This document shows, piece by piece, positions 1 through 5,615 of a DNA stretch of 5,615 bases. The DNA is from Pseudomonadota bacterium (GTDB lineage: Bacteria; Pseudomonadota; Alphaproteobacteria; Acetobacterales; Acetobacteraceae). The notes beneath the pieces were generated by a model that ran no database searches, was not told the DNA's origin, and saw only the letters and a list, made by a program, of their open reading frames with translations. The DNA lies in NCBI GenBank assembly GCA_021807465.1, contig JAKBCX010000128.1, positions 1 to 5,615 of the forward strand, written 5' to 3'. The position numbers and the translations under genes are program-made. Positions within the stretch are counted from its first letter, which is position 1. Every line of letters begins with the position of its first letter.

Positions 1-324
1 CACCGCCAGCAACGCCGCGCCGGGCGCCATTTCCGGCTTTGGTGGCATATCCACAAAGCCCGGCAAGCCAAGCGGCAAACTGCCTCGCGCCCGCCCATGC
101 GCCGCAATTACCTGGTGCAGAATCCGTGCCGACTCCGCCAGCCCGCTGGCCCCCGCCAGCTCGCCCGCCACAATCACGCCATTGCTGCGCGCCGGCGGCA
201 CCGCATCCGGCTTCTGGGCCAGGGCGGCGGAAACGCGTGTAAGGGCCGCGCGCCGCAACCCTCGCGGCAAATACCGCCACACCGCCTGGCCCACAGACCT
301 GAATCCCGCTGCCTCACCTGCCAT
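1..324 (-). CDS. Probable glycosyltransferase, N-terminal part (runs off the left edge)
   Basis: An open frame of 108 codons starts at ATG 324 and has no stop before the window edge, so only the N-terminus is visible. After a basic, Trp/Arg-containing leader of about 45 residues comes VIVAGELAGASGLAESARIL (residues 50-69). Next are a proline/glycine-rich stretch and PGAALLAV at the edge. A hydrophobic strand followed by a Gly-Ala-Ser-Gly-Leu-x-Glu-x-Ala-Arg helix start resembles the first Rossmann strand of GT4-type glycosyltransferases, as remembered from alphaproteobacterial surface-polysaccharide enzymes. The catalytic C-terminal half is outside the window, so donor and acceptor are unknown. 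It lies 80 nt downstream of the sulfotransferase on the same strand. The AGE motif also recalls the LpxB N-terminus, but LpxB has that motif within its first ten residues and continues differently. No strong Shine-Dalgarno precedes the ATG (only GAAG close by), so the start is tentative. Confidence 0.55.
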   Translation of the reverse strand, partial: MAGEAAGFRSVGQAVWRYLPRGLRRAALTRVSAALAQKPDAVPPARSNGVIVAGELAGASGLAESARILHQVIAAHGRARGSLPLGLPGFVDMPPKPEMAPGAALLAV

Positions 325-404
325 ATTGCTTCGTACGACAGACAAGCGTGGCAGCGTCAAGGGAATCCATCAAGACAAAATATACAAAAACGTGAAAACG
401 CTCC
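325..404 (-). promoter_or_regulatory. AT-richer intergenic gap with weak promoter-like hexamers
   Basis: This 80-nt gap between the sulfotransferase stop and the probable glycosyltransferase start is visibly richer in A/T than its surroundings. Read on the minus strand it contains TTTTTGTATATTTTG, with a TATATT hexamer at 384-379 that could be a -10 element. The sequence 17 nt upstream of it (TGAGGA) is a poor -35. Closer to the gene there is TTGACG (360-355), a good -35 match, but the best -10 partner (TACGAA, 335-330) is at 19-nt spacing and would place transcription start almost on the ATG. No hairpin followed by a T-run was seen, so I cannot call a terminator. A separate promoter for the last gene is possible but unproven. 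Confidence 0.22.
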
Positions 405-1610
405 TCAGTGCCGCGCCTGGCAATAAGCCGTCACATACGGCGCAAACGCCGCCTGCAAGGCGGGCAGGTTCAGCTTAAAGGAATCCAGCTTGTAAGGCGC
501 ATGCTTGGCGTAACCGCCGCGTGGCTTTTCATCCACCAGCCGACCCATGGCCCTGAACACCGCCTTCTCTTCCGGCAGCCCAAACCGCGCATATATGCGC
601 GAAATCGCGGCCAGCGGCGCCGCCGTCAGCTCGTCGTAATGCACATGGCATTTGCGCTCGGGCGCCACATCGGCCCGATGGTCGAATTCCAGCAGCAGGT
701 TCGCCCCCTGCATCCAGCGTTCCGCCACCTGCGCGCCAATCTCGCCCTGGTCGATATTCCTCAAAAACGGCCTACGCAGCACGGCGGTGAGATGCGCCAC
801 CGACCCCAGCACCGCAATCGGGTCACGATGCACAATCACAAAACGCGCATCCGGGTAGGCGCGCAGAATCGCGTCCAGCGTGAATGTATGGTCCGGGCAT
901 TTCAGCACCCAGCGCCCGCTTAGGCCCTGCTGCAGGAATTGCAAAAACTTCTTGTGGTACGCCAGCGCATCGTCATGCCCGTGCCCTTCCAGCCAGTTGA
1001 AATAGCTCGGCACGCGGTGGGTCGTGTCAAAGCGCAGGCTCTGGAACACATGGGCGGTAATTTCGCTGCATTCCTGCGGGCTATCGGCACTCGAGGGGTG
1101 CATATCCTCAAACCCCGGCGCCAGGCCCGAGAATAACGCAAATTGCCGGTCCACCGCCCGGGCGCCTTTGCTTTTTGCGGGGTCAAAATCCTTGGGCCGT
1201 GGCGCCGGAAACATGGTCTGCCAGTTGCGTGGAATCAGATTCTCCGGGTCCGCCGTCATCAGCCGGTGCAAATAGCTGGTGCCCGAACGCGGCAGGCCGA
1301 GAATAAAAATCGGCGCCTCAACCGGGCGTTGCGCCAGGGCCGGGTTGGCCGCATGGGCATCCGCCACAAGCTGCGCGTTTTTCAGCAGGCGCTTCACATC
1401 CCAATGCAGCGCCAGCTTACCGAACAAAGCCAAATCGGATTCCGCCTTTATCGAGGCCAGCAAACGCTCAAGCCCCTCGCGCGCCGGCGCGTCCGGCCCC
1501 GCATGGGCAGCGGCAATGAGCTTGCCAGGCTCGGACGAAGGCAGAATAAAATCGGGAACGGCAGGATCGGCAATACGTAACCCCGCCGCAATAACATCCA
1601 TCACCCCCAT
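405..1610 (-). CDS. Sulfotransferase family protein (PAPS-dependent type)
   Basis: A 401-residue protein with the hallmarks of the bacterial Sulfotransfer_3-type family. These enzymes move a sulfuryl group from PAPS to a hydroxyl or amine of a small molecule, lipid or glycan. The 5'-phosphosulfate loop is FILGLPRSGTSYLHRL (residues 102-117), a P-loop-like motif after a beta strand. The 3'-phosphate binding segment is RFVIVHRDPIAVLGS (256-270). Other family features are WVLKCPDHTF (234-243), a basic-histidine segment at 320-328 (KCHVHYDEL), and the C-terminal YAKHAPYKLDSF segment (367-378). The first 95 residues are helical and contain no signal peptide, so the protein is probably cytoplasmic. 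The start ATG lies 1 nt after the gloA stop, with AAAGGG upstream inside gloA; an ATG three codons later is an alternative. The acceptor cannot be read from sequence. Position behind lipid A genes and ahead of a probable glycosyltransferase makes an envelope lipid or glycan a reasonable guess, no more. Confidence 0.88.
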   Translation of the reverse strand: MGVMDVIAAGLRIADPAVPDFILPSSEPGKLIAAAHAGPDAPAREGLERLLASIKAESDLALFGKLALHWDVKRLLKNAQLVADAHAANPALAQRPVEAPIFILGLPRSGTSYLHRLMTADPENLIPRNWQTMFPAPRPKDFDPAKSKGARAVDRQFALFSGLAPGFEDMHPSSADSPQECSEITAHVFQSLRFDTTHRVPSYFNWLEGHGHDDALAYHKKFLQFLQQGLSGRWVLKCPDHTFTLDAILRAYPDARFVIVHRDPIAVLGSVAHLTAVLRRPFLRNIDQGEIGAQVAERWMQGANLLLEFDHRADVAPERKCHVHYDELTAAPLAAISRIYARFGLPEEKAVFRAMGRLVDEKPRGGYAKHAPYKLDSFKLNLPALQAAFAPYVTAYCQARH

Positions 1611-1611
1611 A

Positions 1612-2034
1612 TCAATGCCCTTTCCGCTCGATCAGCTCGATCTTGTAGCCGTCAGGATCTTCGATAAATGCGATAACCGTGGTGCCGAATTTCACCGGCC
1701 CTGGCTCGCGCGTAATCTTCGCGCCGGCCGCGCGCAGCTTTTCGCAAGCGGCATGAATATCGGGCACACCAAGCGCCAAATGCCCAAAAGCCGTGCCAAT
1801 CTCATAACGATCGACACCCCAATTATACGTCAGCTCCAGCACGGTATGCGTCGCCTCATCGCCATAGCCCAGGAAAGCCAGCGTATATTCCCCAGCCGGA
1901 ACCTCCGAACGGCGCAGTTCCTTCATGCCCAGCAACCCGGTGTAAAAAGCAACACTCCGTTCCAAATCACCCACGCGCAGCATGGTGTGAAGATAGGAAA
2001 ACTCGCCGGCTGGCGCGCTGGAAACATTTTTCAT
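1612..2034 (-). CDS. gloA: Glyoxalase I (lactoylglutathione lyase)
   Basis: A 140-residue single-domain VOC-superfamily protein that isomerises the hemithioacetal of methylglyoxal and glutathione to S-lactoylglutathione in the cytoplasm. Two beta-alpha-beta-beta-beta modules are visible: [20 protein letters not shown] (15-34) and [18 protein letters not shown] (83-100). The four expected metal ligands are all present: His16, Glu67 (in [13 protein letters not shown]), His85 and Glu133 (in [11 protein letters not shown]). These correspond to His5, Glu56, His74 and Glu122 of the Ni-dependent E. coli enzyme, and the short form without insertions fits that bacterial class. ATG 2034 is preferred because AAGGA lies 7 nt upstream; an in-frame GTG at 2058 would add eight residues and has no comparable site. 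Relative to E. coli there are about 11 extra N-terminal residues. The gene sits 29 nt after lpxI and 1 nt before the sulfotransferase, so it is probably co-transcribed. Its link to lipid A synthesis is not obvious. Confidence 0.93.
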   Translation of the reverse strand: MKNVSSAPAGEFSYLHTMLRVGDLERSVAFYTGLLGMKELRRSEVPAGEYTLAFLGYGDEATHTVLELTYNWGVDRYEIGTAFGHLALGVPDIHAACEKLRAAGAKITREPGPVKFGTTVIAFIEDPDGYKIELIERKGH

Positions 2035-2041
2035 GGAGCCG

Positions 2042-2046
2042 TCCTT
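2042..2046 (-). promoter_or_regulatory. Ribosome binding site of gloA
   Basis: Minus-strand AAGGA sits 7 nt before ATG 2034. This is the clearest Shine-Dalgarno in the window and it decides the gloA start against the upstream in-frame GTG at 2058, which would place this sequence inside the coding region. Confidence 0.7.
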
Positions 2047-2063
2047 AAAAGCCTTCACCCTAT

Positions 2064-2879
2064 TTAGGGATGTACGCCCAGAAGAAAAATCCCCCCCGTG
2101 TCTGCAAATTCAATCATTTCTAATTTATTTGTCAGTAGTGACCCGCCTGCCTCAAACGCCACCCCGCGCAGCCCGGCCGCTCGCGCATGTTTCACGGTGG
2201 CCGTGCCCAGCGCAGGCAGGTCGGCACGGCGCTCTTGGCCCGGCTTGGCCAGCTTTACCAGCACGCCGCCCGGCCCAGGGCGCGTAACGGCGGGAATCCG
2301 CGCCAGCATGGCATCCGTGCCCTCCACAGCCTCCACCGCCAGCACAATACCTTGCTGCACCACACAGGCCTGGCCAATATCCGCCGCCCCAATCAGCTTC
2401 AGCACTTCCATGCCGCGTTGTATGTCTGCCATGGCCAGCGCATCTGGTGCCGTCCGCGTCAGCAGCCCCTCGGGCGCCAGCGCGTCGGTAAAAATATCAT
2501 GCGCCCCCAGCATGGTGAATCCCTCTTCCGAGAGCACGCGCATAATCGCCGCTAACAGCCCGTCATCGCCCAAAAACGCCGCCTTGCCGATGCGCGCCAG
2601 CATCTTCGCCCCCTCGGCATCCGGCCGCAGAGAGAGAAATGAGGGCCGCTTCACCGGCCCGATCATCACCAGCTCGCTGCACCCCTCATCGCGAAACGCG
2701 CCGATCATGGCGCCAATCGCCCCCAAACGGAACACACGGTGCGGATACGGCGCCAGCACCTCAGGCTCGGCGAACCCCTCAATCCCAGCAATAAACACGC
2801 CGCGCCCGGCAGCCCGCGCCGCCTGCGCCACCTGGCCAGGCAACGGGCCGCCACCAGCGATGATTCCTAAAGGCGTCAT
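2064..2879 (-). CDS. lpxI: UDP-2,3-diacylglucosamine diphosphatase LpxI
   Basis: A 271-residue LpxI (DUF1009 family, about the length of the Caulobacter enzyme). It hydrolyses UDP-2,3-diacylglucosamine to lipid X and UMP, the fourth step of lipid A synthesis, at the cytoplasmic face of the inner membrane. It starts with the family signature [20 protein letters not shown]. The middle contains [14 protein letters not shown] (68-81) and [14 protein letters not shown] (108-121). The C-terminal catalytic domain has [18 protein letters not shown] (208-225), in which Asp220 probably matches the aspartate shown to be catalytic in Caulobacter LpxI. It continues with [15 protein letters not shown] (235-249), typical of the family. 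Start: ATG 2879 matches the conserved N-terminus; an upstream GTG at 2933 would add 18 residues that merely translate an inverted repeat. The Shine-Dalgarno (AAGAAG) is weak and lies inside that repeat. lpxI replaces the unrelated LpxH used by E. coli. It is followed by gloA, not lpxB. Confidence 0.95.
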   Translation of the reverse strand: MTPLGIIAGGGPLPGQVAQAARAAGRGVFIAGIEGFAEPEVLAPYPHRVFRLGAIGAMIGAFRDEGCSELVMIGPVKRPSFLSLRPDAEGAKMLARIGKAAFLGDDGLLAAIMRVLSEEGFTMLGAHDIFTDALAPEGLLTRTAPDALAMADIQRGMEVLKLIGAADIGQACVVQQGIVLAVEAVEGTDAMLARIPAVTRPGPGGVLVKLAKPGQERRADLPALGTATVKHARAAGLRGVAFEAGGSLLTNKLEMIEFADTGGIFLLGVHP

Positions 2880-2885
2880 GCGAAT

Positions 2886-2907
2886 CTTCTTTTTCGAAAC
2901 AAAGAAG
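2886..2907. repeat. AT-rich inverted repeat in the lpxA-lpxI gap
   Basis: CTTCTTT at 2886-2892 and its exact complement AAAGAAG at 2901-2907 are separated by 8 nt (TTCGAAAC). Read on the minus strand it is TTTTTGCTTCTTTGTTTCG followed by AAAAAGAAG, ending 6 nt before the lpxI start codon. The downstream arm includes the only Shine-Dalgarno-like bases of lpxI, so a hairpin would mask it. The pattern resembles a TTTTTGCTTCTT...AAAAAGAAG element that I recall as recurring near gene starts in acetic acid bacteria; that match is from memory. Confidence 0.55.
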
Positions 2908-2925
2908 CAAAAACCTTCAGCCCCA

Positions 2926-2939
2926 GGGCGCACACGCCC
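2926..2939. repeat. Short GC inverted repeat after lpxA
   Basis: GGGCG and CGCCC flank a 4-nt loop (CACA on the plus strand, TGTG on the minus strand), 9 nt past the lpxA stop. It is not directly followed by a T-run; the nearest run of five T lies 12 nt downstream on the minus strand, so it is at best a weak terminator or an mRNA-processing hairpin. Confidence 0.4.
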
Positions 2940-2948
2940 GCAAGGAAA

Positions 2949-3755
2949 TTATTCTTCCTCGCCCGCAACATTGGTGAGAATCCCATGTTTGCTTGGCGTG
3001 GCGATAAAATCCAGCATGTCTTTAACATAGGGATCATTATTCTTCGCCGCCAGCGTGGCCACGCGCTCCGCAAACACGCCAGGGCTGGTGAACAGAAACT
3101 TATAGGCGTTGTTCACCTCATGCAGTTGCGCCTTGTCCAGCCCGCGCCGCTTCAGCCCAATCAGGTTCAGCCCCAGCAACTCGGCGCGCGTGCCAAACAC
3201 GCGGGCATAGGGAATTACATCCCGCGTCACCCCGGTCAGCCCGCCCACCATGGCGCCCGCGCCCACGCGCACAAACTGCAACAGCGCCGCATTACCGCCA
3301 ATAATAGCGCGGTCCCCCACCTCCACATGCCCGCCCAGCGCGACATTGTTGGAGATGATAACCCCATCTCCCAGCACGCAATCATGCGCCACATGCACCG
3401 TCGCCATCAGCAGGCAATCGGCGCCAATGCGGGTAATGCCCGTGCCGGTTACGGTACCGCGATGGATCGAGGCATGTTCCCGGATCTGTGTCCGGGCGCC
3501 GATAACGGTCTCCGTCTCCTCGCCCTTATACTTCAAATCCTGCGGCGCCAGCCCCACGGTGCAGAAGGGAAACAGCTTAACCCCCTCCTCCAGCCGCGTG
3601 CGGCCATCAATGGCCACATGCGAGACAAGCTCCACCCCATCCCCCAGCACGACATCCTTGCCAACCGTGCAGAACGGGCCGATTTTCACGCCCTGGCCAA
3701 ATTCAGCCCCAGGCTCGATGATCGCGGTAGGGTGGATATAGGTACTCAAGCTCAT
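2949..3755 (-). CDS. lpxA: Acyl-ACP--UDP-N-acetylglucosamine O-acyltransferase LpxA
   Basis: A 268-residue LpxA (E. coli enzyme 262). It catalyses the first, reversible step of lipid A synthesis: transfer of a 3-hydroxyacyl chain from ACP to the 3-OH of UDP-GlcNAc, in the cytoplasm as a homotrimer. Residues 1-190 are left-handed beta-helix hexapeptide repeats, starting IHPTAIIEPGAEFGQGVKIG. QDLKYKGEETETVIG (72-86) and IHRGTV (97-102) are LpxA-specific. The catalytic histidine is His124 in HVAHDC (E. coli His125). A C-terminal helical domain begins near LKRRGL (201). Gly172 in AMVGGLTG aligns with E. coli Gly173, the acyl-length ruler, suggesting a long hydroxyacyl chain of about C14. ATG 3755 was chosen because homology begins there, but its GGG sits directly against the ATG. 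TTG two codons later has AGGG at 6-nt spacing and cannot be excluded. An upstream TTG (3812) would read through the hairpin and is unlikely. Confidence 0.96.
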   Translation of the reverse strand: MSLSTYIHPTAIIEPGAEFGQGVKIGPFCTVGKDVVLGDGVELVSHVAIDGRTRLEEGVKLFPFCTVGLAPQDLKYKGEETETVIGARTQIREHASIHRGTVTGTGITRIGADCLLMATVHVAHDCVLGDGVIISNNVALGGHVEVGDRAIIGGNAALLQFVRVGAGAMVGGLTGVTRDVIPYARVFGTRAELLGLNLIGLKRRGLDKAQLHEVNNAYKFLFTSPGVFAERVATLAAKNNDPYVKDMLDFIATPSKHGILTNVAGEEE

Positions 3756-3857
3756 CCCTGTATTCGCTATGCCGCCCCGCTCTACGCGGGGCGCGCCTGC
3801 CCGCCAAGTCAATCATTATTTCCGAATGTGTCTCCAGAAGCCTTTGATTGTGAAAGA
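3756..3857 (-). promoter_or_regulatory. 102-nt fabZ-lpxA intergenic region
   Basis: This is the longest non-coding stretch in the window. On the minus strand an AT-richer half after fabZ contains AATAATGATTGAC, with TTGACT as a possible -35. The sequence 17-19 nt downstream is the GC hairpin and offers no -10. I therefore see no convincing promoter. The region breaks the tight packing of the upstream genes and holds the hairpin at 3773-3793. Confidence 0.3.
3773..3793. repeat. Perfect 8-bp GC hairpin in the fabZ-lpxA gap
   Basis: CGCCCCGC (3773-3780) and GCGGGGCG (3786-3793) are exact reverse complements around a 5-nt loop, giving a very stable stem. On the minus strand it ends 17 nt before the lpxA start and begins 64 nt after the fabZ stop. 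No T-run follows, so it is not a standard intrinsic terminator. It could slow ribosome access to lpxA, act as an mRNA stability or processing site, or be part of a dispersed palindromic repeat. Confidence 0.6.
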
Positions 3858-4346
3858 TTAGACAGGCTTCACATCATCCATAATCATGGCCGTGATCGAG
3901 GCCTCCGCCACCACCACGCCATCGACTCGCGCCACGCCATCAAAGCGCCAAACCTGGCCGCGGCGGCGCTCCTTTGTCAGCGTCAGGCGCAGCGTATCGC
4001 CCGGCACCACCGGCTTGCGGAACTTCGCGCCTTCGATGGACATGAAATACACCACCGGAATCCCCGCCTCCGGCCCCAGCGTGGCAATCACCAGCCCCGC
4101 CGCCGTCTGCGCCATGGCCTCCACAATCAGCACGCCCGGCATCACCGGATGGCCGGGGAAATGCCCCTGAAAAAACGGCTCGTTGATCGTCACGTTCTTT
4201 ATGCCCGTGGCGGAATGGTCCTTGCGCACGTCAACTAGCCGGTCCACCAGCAGAAACGGGTAACGGTGCGGGATCATGGTGAGGATCTGCTTGGCCTCGA
4301 TCAGTGCAATATCGACCGGGGGCAATTCAATCGTCTCGTTCATCAT
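3858..4346 (-). CDS. fabZ: 3-hydroxyacyl-[ACP] dehydratase FabZ
   Basis: A 162-residue hotdog-fold dehydratase that converts (3R)-3-hydroxyacyl-ACP to trans-2-enoyl-ACP in cytoplasmic fatty acid elongation. The signature [14 protein letters not shown] (24-37) and the active-site segment [20 protein letters not shown] (61-80) are intact. His62 and Glu76 are the catalytic pair (His49 and Glu63 in the Pseudomonas enzyme). [17 protein letters not shown] (101-117) is also family-typical. An N-terminal extension of roughly ten residues makes it slightly longer than the E. coli protein (151). The start ATG at 4346 overlaps the lpxD stop by one base (TGATG), which implies translational coupling. AGGGA lies 4 nt upstream of it and 7 nt upstream of a second ATG at 4343, so either may be used. 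FabZ and LpxA/LpxD draw on the same 3-hydroxyacyl-ACP pool, which explains the conserved clustering and lets membrane phospholipid and lipid A synthesis be balanced. Confidence 0.97.
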   Translation of the reverse strand: MMNETIELPPVDIALIEAKQILTMIPHRYPFLLVDRLVDVRKDHSATGIKNVTINEPFFQGHFPGHPVMPGVLIVEAMAQTAAGLVIATLGPEAGIPVVYFMSIEGAKFRKPVVPGDTLRLTLTKERRRGQVWRFDGVARVDGVVVAEASITAMIMDDVKPV

Positions 4347-5395
4347 CAATTCCCTGTTTTTGGTCCTTTGCGGCCGGTTTGGGCCAGTTTGCGGAGGGTT
4401 ATCACCTCTCGGAAAAAGCTCTTCACGTTCTGCGCCGGCGCGCCCAGCACTTCCTCGCCCGCCGGCACATCCTGCATCACGCCCGATTGCGCGCCGATGC
4501 GCGCCCCGGCGCCAATGTTCAGATGCCCGGTCAGCCCTGCCTGCGCCGCAATCATCACGCCCGGCCCAATCTGGGTAGAGCCGGAAACACCCGCCTGCGC
4601 GACAATAACGCTATTCGCGCCAATATTCACGTTATGTCCAAGCTGCACCAGATTATCGACATGCACGCCCGGCCCGATCACCGTATCCTGCGCCGAGCCA
4701 CGGTCGACGGTGGTGTTCGCGCCAATTTCCGCGCCATCCCCAATAATCACCCGGCCCAGTTGCGGAACCGGCGTAAACCCGGCCTTGGAAATGGCAAAAC
4801 CAAACCCATCCTGCCCAATACGCGCGCCAGGGTACAGCGTCACCCGGTTGCCCAAAATAGCATGGCTCAGCGTCACCTGCGCATGAATGCGGCAATCCTC
4901 GCCAACCACCACGCCCGGCCCAATATAGCTCAGCGGCCCAATACTGGTCCCGGCCCCAATCTCGGCCCCCGCGCCAATCACGGCATTAGCCCCCACCTGC
5001 ACGCCCGGCTCCAGCTTGGCCGTGGGGTCAATCACAGCACTCGGATGCACCCCCGGCAGCGGCTCGGGAAACGGAAAGAACAAAGTCAGCACCCGCGCCC
5101 AGCCCACATAAGGCTCGGGCGTCACCAGGGCGATGCAGCCTTCCGGCACGCGCCCGGCAAAATCCGGGTGCAATATCACCGCCCCGGCCTTTGTTTCAGC
5201 CAGAAGCGGCGCATAGCGCTTGTTATCGAGAAAACTCACATCCTCTGGCCCGGCGCTTTGCAGCGGCGCCGCGCCCGATAATACCTGCTCCCCCGCCGCC
5301 ACCTCGCACCCCAGCAGGGCGGCAATGGCGGCAAGGCTATGAGGCCCGGTGCGCGTGAAAAAGCGCGGATCACCGGGCTTTACACTCTCAGCCAT
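4346..5395 (-). CDS. lpxD: UDP-3-O-acylglucosamine N-acyltransferase LpxD
   Basis: A 349-residue LpxD that adds the second 3-hydroxyacyl chain, from ACP to the 2-amine of UDP-3-O-acylglucosamine (third lipid A step, cytoplasmic homotrimer). Residues 1-115 form the uridine-binding domain, opening with [14 protein letters not shown] and containing [19 protein letters not shown] (43-61). From [20 protein letters not shown] (116-135) onward, hexapeptide repeats build a left-handed beta-helix to about residue 320. IGQDGFGFA (193-201) and NTTVDRG (227-233) are LpxD-specific. The catalytic histidine is His254 in [10 protein letters not shown] (E. coli His239). A short C-terminal helix carrying [11 protein letters not shown] ends in a basic tail. 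ATG 5395 follows the ompH stop by 2 nt. There is no good Shine-Dalgarno, so translation probably depends on ribosomes finishing ompH. The stop overlaps the fabZ start. It is somewhat longer than the E. coli protein (341), with an N-terminal extension common in alphaproteobacteria. Confidence 0.97.
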   Translation of the reverse strand: MAESVKPGDPRFFTRTGPHSLAAIAALLGCEVAAGEQVLSGAAPLQSAGPEDVSFLDNKRYAPLLAETKAGAVILHPDFAGRVPEGCIALVTPEPYVGWARVLTLFFPFPEPLPGVHPSAVIDPTAKLEPGVQVGANAVIGAGAEIGAGTSIGPLSYIGPGVVVGEDCRIHAQVTLSHAILGNRVTLYPGARIGQDGFGFAISKAGFTPVPQLGRVIIGDGAEIGANTTVDRGSAQDTVIGPGVHVDNLVQLGHNVNIGANSVIVAQAGVSGSTQIGPGVMIAAQAGLTGHLNIGAGARIGAQSGVMQDVPAGEEVLGAPAQNVKSFFREVITLRKLAQTGRKGPKTGN

Positions 5396-5397
5396 GT

Positions 5398-5615
5398 TTA
5401 CTGGCCAACACCCTGGTCAGGCTGGGCGGTGTCGTTGGGCGTATTGAAATCCGCCGGCACCTTCACGCTCGGCAGCAGCTTGTTCAGTTCCTTCACCGTC
5501 TCGTCCGTCAGGTCGAAAGCCGCCACGTTCAGCACCACCTGCTCGCGGTGCAGAATCAGGTTCATGCCATGGGCCTGCGCCTCCTGGCGGATAATGCCAA
5601 TCAGCTCCGCCTCAA
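5398..5615 (-). CDS. OmpH/Skp family periplasmic chaperone, C-terminal part (runs off the right edge)
   Basis: The last 71 codons of a frame that enters from the right edge and ends at TAA (5400-5398), 2 nt before lpxD. The translation reads IIRQEAQAHGMNLILHREQ, then VVLNVAAFDLTDETVKELNK, then LLPSVKVPADF and a hydrophilic Asn/Asp/Gln-rich tail. An amphipathic helix, a strand (NLIL), a Val-Val-Leu-Asn strand and a DLTDETVKELNKLLP closing helix are the C-terminal base of the Skp trimer, where the tentacle returns to the beta-barrel body. Skp holds unfolded outer membrane proteins in the periplasm and delivers them to BamA. The signal peptide and coiled-coil tentacles are outside the window. 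The place directly upstream of lpxD, normally behind bamA, is the standard one for this gene in Proteobacteria and supports the call. The tail beyond the folded part is not conserved as far as I know. Confidence 0.86.
   Translation of the reverse strand, partial: EAELIGIIRQEAQAHGMNLILHREQVVLNVAAFDLTDETVKELNKLLPSVKVPADFNTPNDTAQPDQGVGQ

Noticed and set aside
1..324. The partial gene at the left edge being lpxB
   Set aside because: The VIVAGE string recalls LpxB, but it lies at residues 50-55 instead of near the N-terminus, and the following GASGLAESARIL does not match the LpxB GEXSGD motif.
1279..2067. A 262-codon plus-strand open frame opposite gloA and the sulfotransferase start
   Set aside because: It has no recognisable motif and spans the junction of two real minus-strand genes.
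2880..2933. An 18-residue N-terminal extension of LpxI from GTG 2933
   Set aside because: It would translate the inverted repeat, gives residues without homology, and the family signature starts exactly at ATG 2879.
2926..2939. Intrinsic terminator after lpxA
   Set aside because: The stem is only 5 bp and is not followed directly by a T-run on the transcribed strand.
2098..3030. A 310-codon plus-strand open frame antisense to lpxI
   Set aside because: It is Ser/Pro/Ala-rich low-complexity sequence opposite a conserved enzyme and crosses the intergenic repeats.
3756..3812. A 19-residue N-terminal extension of LpxA from TTG 3812
   Set aside because: It would translate the GC hairpin and precede the conserved LpxA N-terminus; no Shine-Dalgarno was seen.
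2985..4238. A 417-codon plus-strand open frame running antisense across lpxA and most of fabZ
   Set aside because: It is Arg/His/Pro/Gln-rich with no recognisable domain and lies opposite two unmistakable genes; long antisense frames are expected in GC-rich coding DNA.
4304..5281. A 325-codon plus-strand open frame antisense to lpxD
   Set aside because: Its composition reflects the repeated hexapeptide codons of lpxD read in reverse, and it has no family resemblance.
4346..5395. Tandem short repeats in lpxD and lpxA DNA
   Set aside because: The repeated GG-GC-rich pattern is explained by the isoleucine-glycine hexapeptide repeats of the beta-helix fold and is not an independent DNA repeat.

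Overview
The window is GC-rich and comes from an alphaproteobacterium, most likely Rhodospirillales and plausibly the acetic-acid-bacterium family (Acetobacteraceae). Three things support this. The gene order ompH-lpxD-fabZ-lpxA-lpxI is the alphaproteobacterial lipid A block. The UDP-diacylglucosamine hydrolase is LpxI rather than LpxH. The N-terminus of LpxD and the C-terminus of OmpH resemble versions remembered from that group. This placement rests on memory of protein families, not on a search.

Every supported gene lies on the minus strand, so transcription runs from right to left. From the right edge the genes are: the C-terminal part of an OmpH/Skp periplasmic chaperone (5398-5615, truncated by the window edge), lpxD (4346-5395), fabZ (3858-4346), lpxA (2949-3755), lpxI (2064-2879), a gloA-type glyoxalase I (1612-2034), a PAPS-dependent sulfotransferase-family protein (405-1610), and the N-terminal part of a probable glycosyltransferase (1-324, cut by the left edge).

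ompH, lpxD and fabZ are packed with a 2-nt gap and a 1-nt stop/start overlap, so they look translationally coupled. Two larger gaps follow: 102 nt before lpxA, holding a perfect 8-bp GC hairpin, and 69 nt before lpxI, holding two inverted repeats. gloA and the sulfotransferase are again tight, with 29-nt and 1-nt gaps. An AT-richer 80-nt gap separates the sulfotransferase from the last gene.

FabZ supplies the dehydration step of fatty acid elongation and competes with LpxA for 3-hydroxyacyl-ACP. LpxA, LpxD and LpxI carry out three steps from UDP-GlcNAc to lipid X (LpxC acts between LpxA and LpxD and is not here). OmpH helps deliver outer membrane proteins. The block is therefore an outer-membrane biogenesis operon. 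lpxB, which commonly follows lpxI, is not next to it here; a methylglyoxal detoxification gene, a sulfotransferase and a probable glycosyltransferase occupy that side. This departure from the usual order, together with the hairpins in the gaps, is the most interesting content. I see no mobile element, CRISPR array, tRNA or rRNA, and nothing that amounts to a convincing new system.
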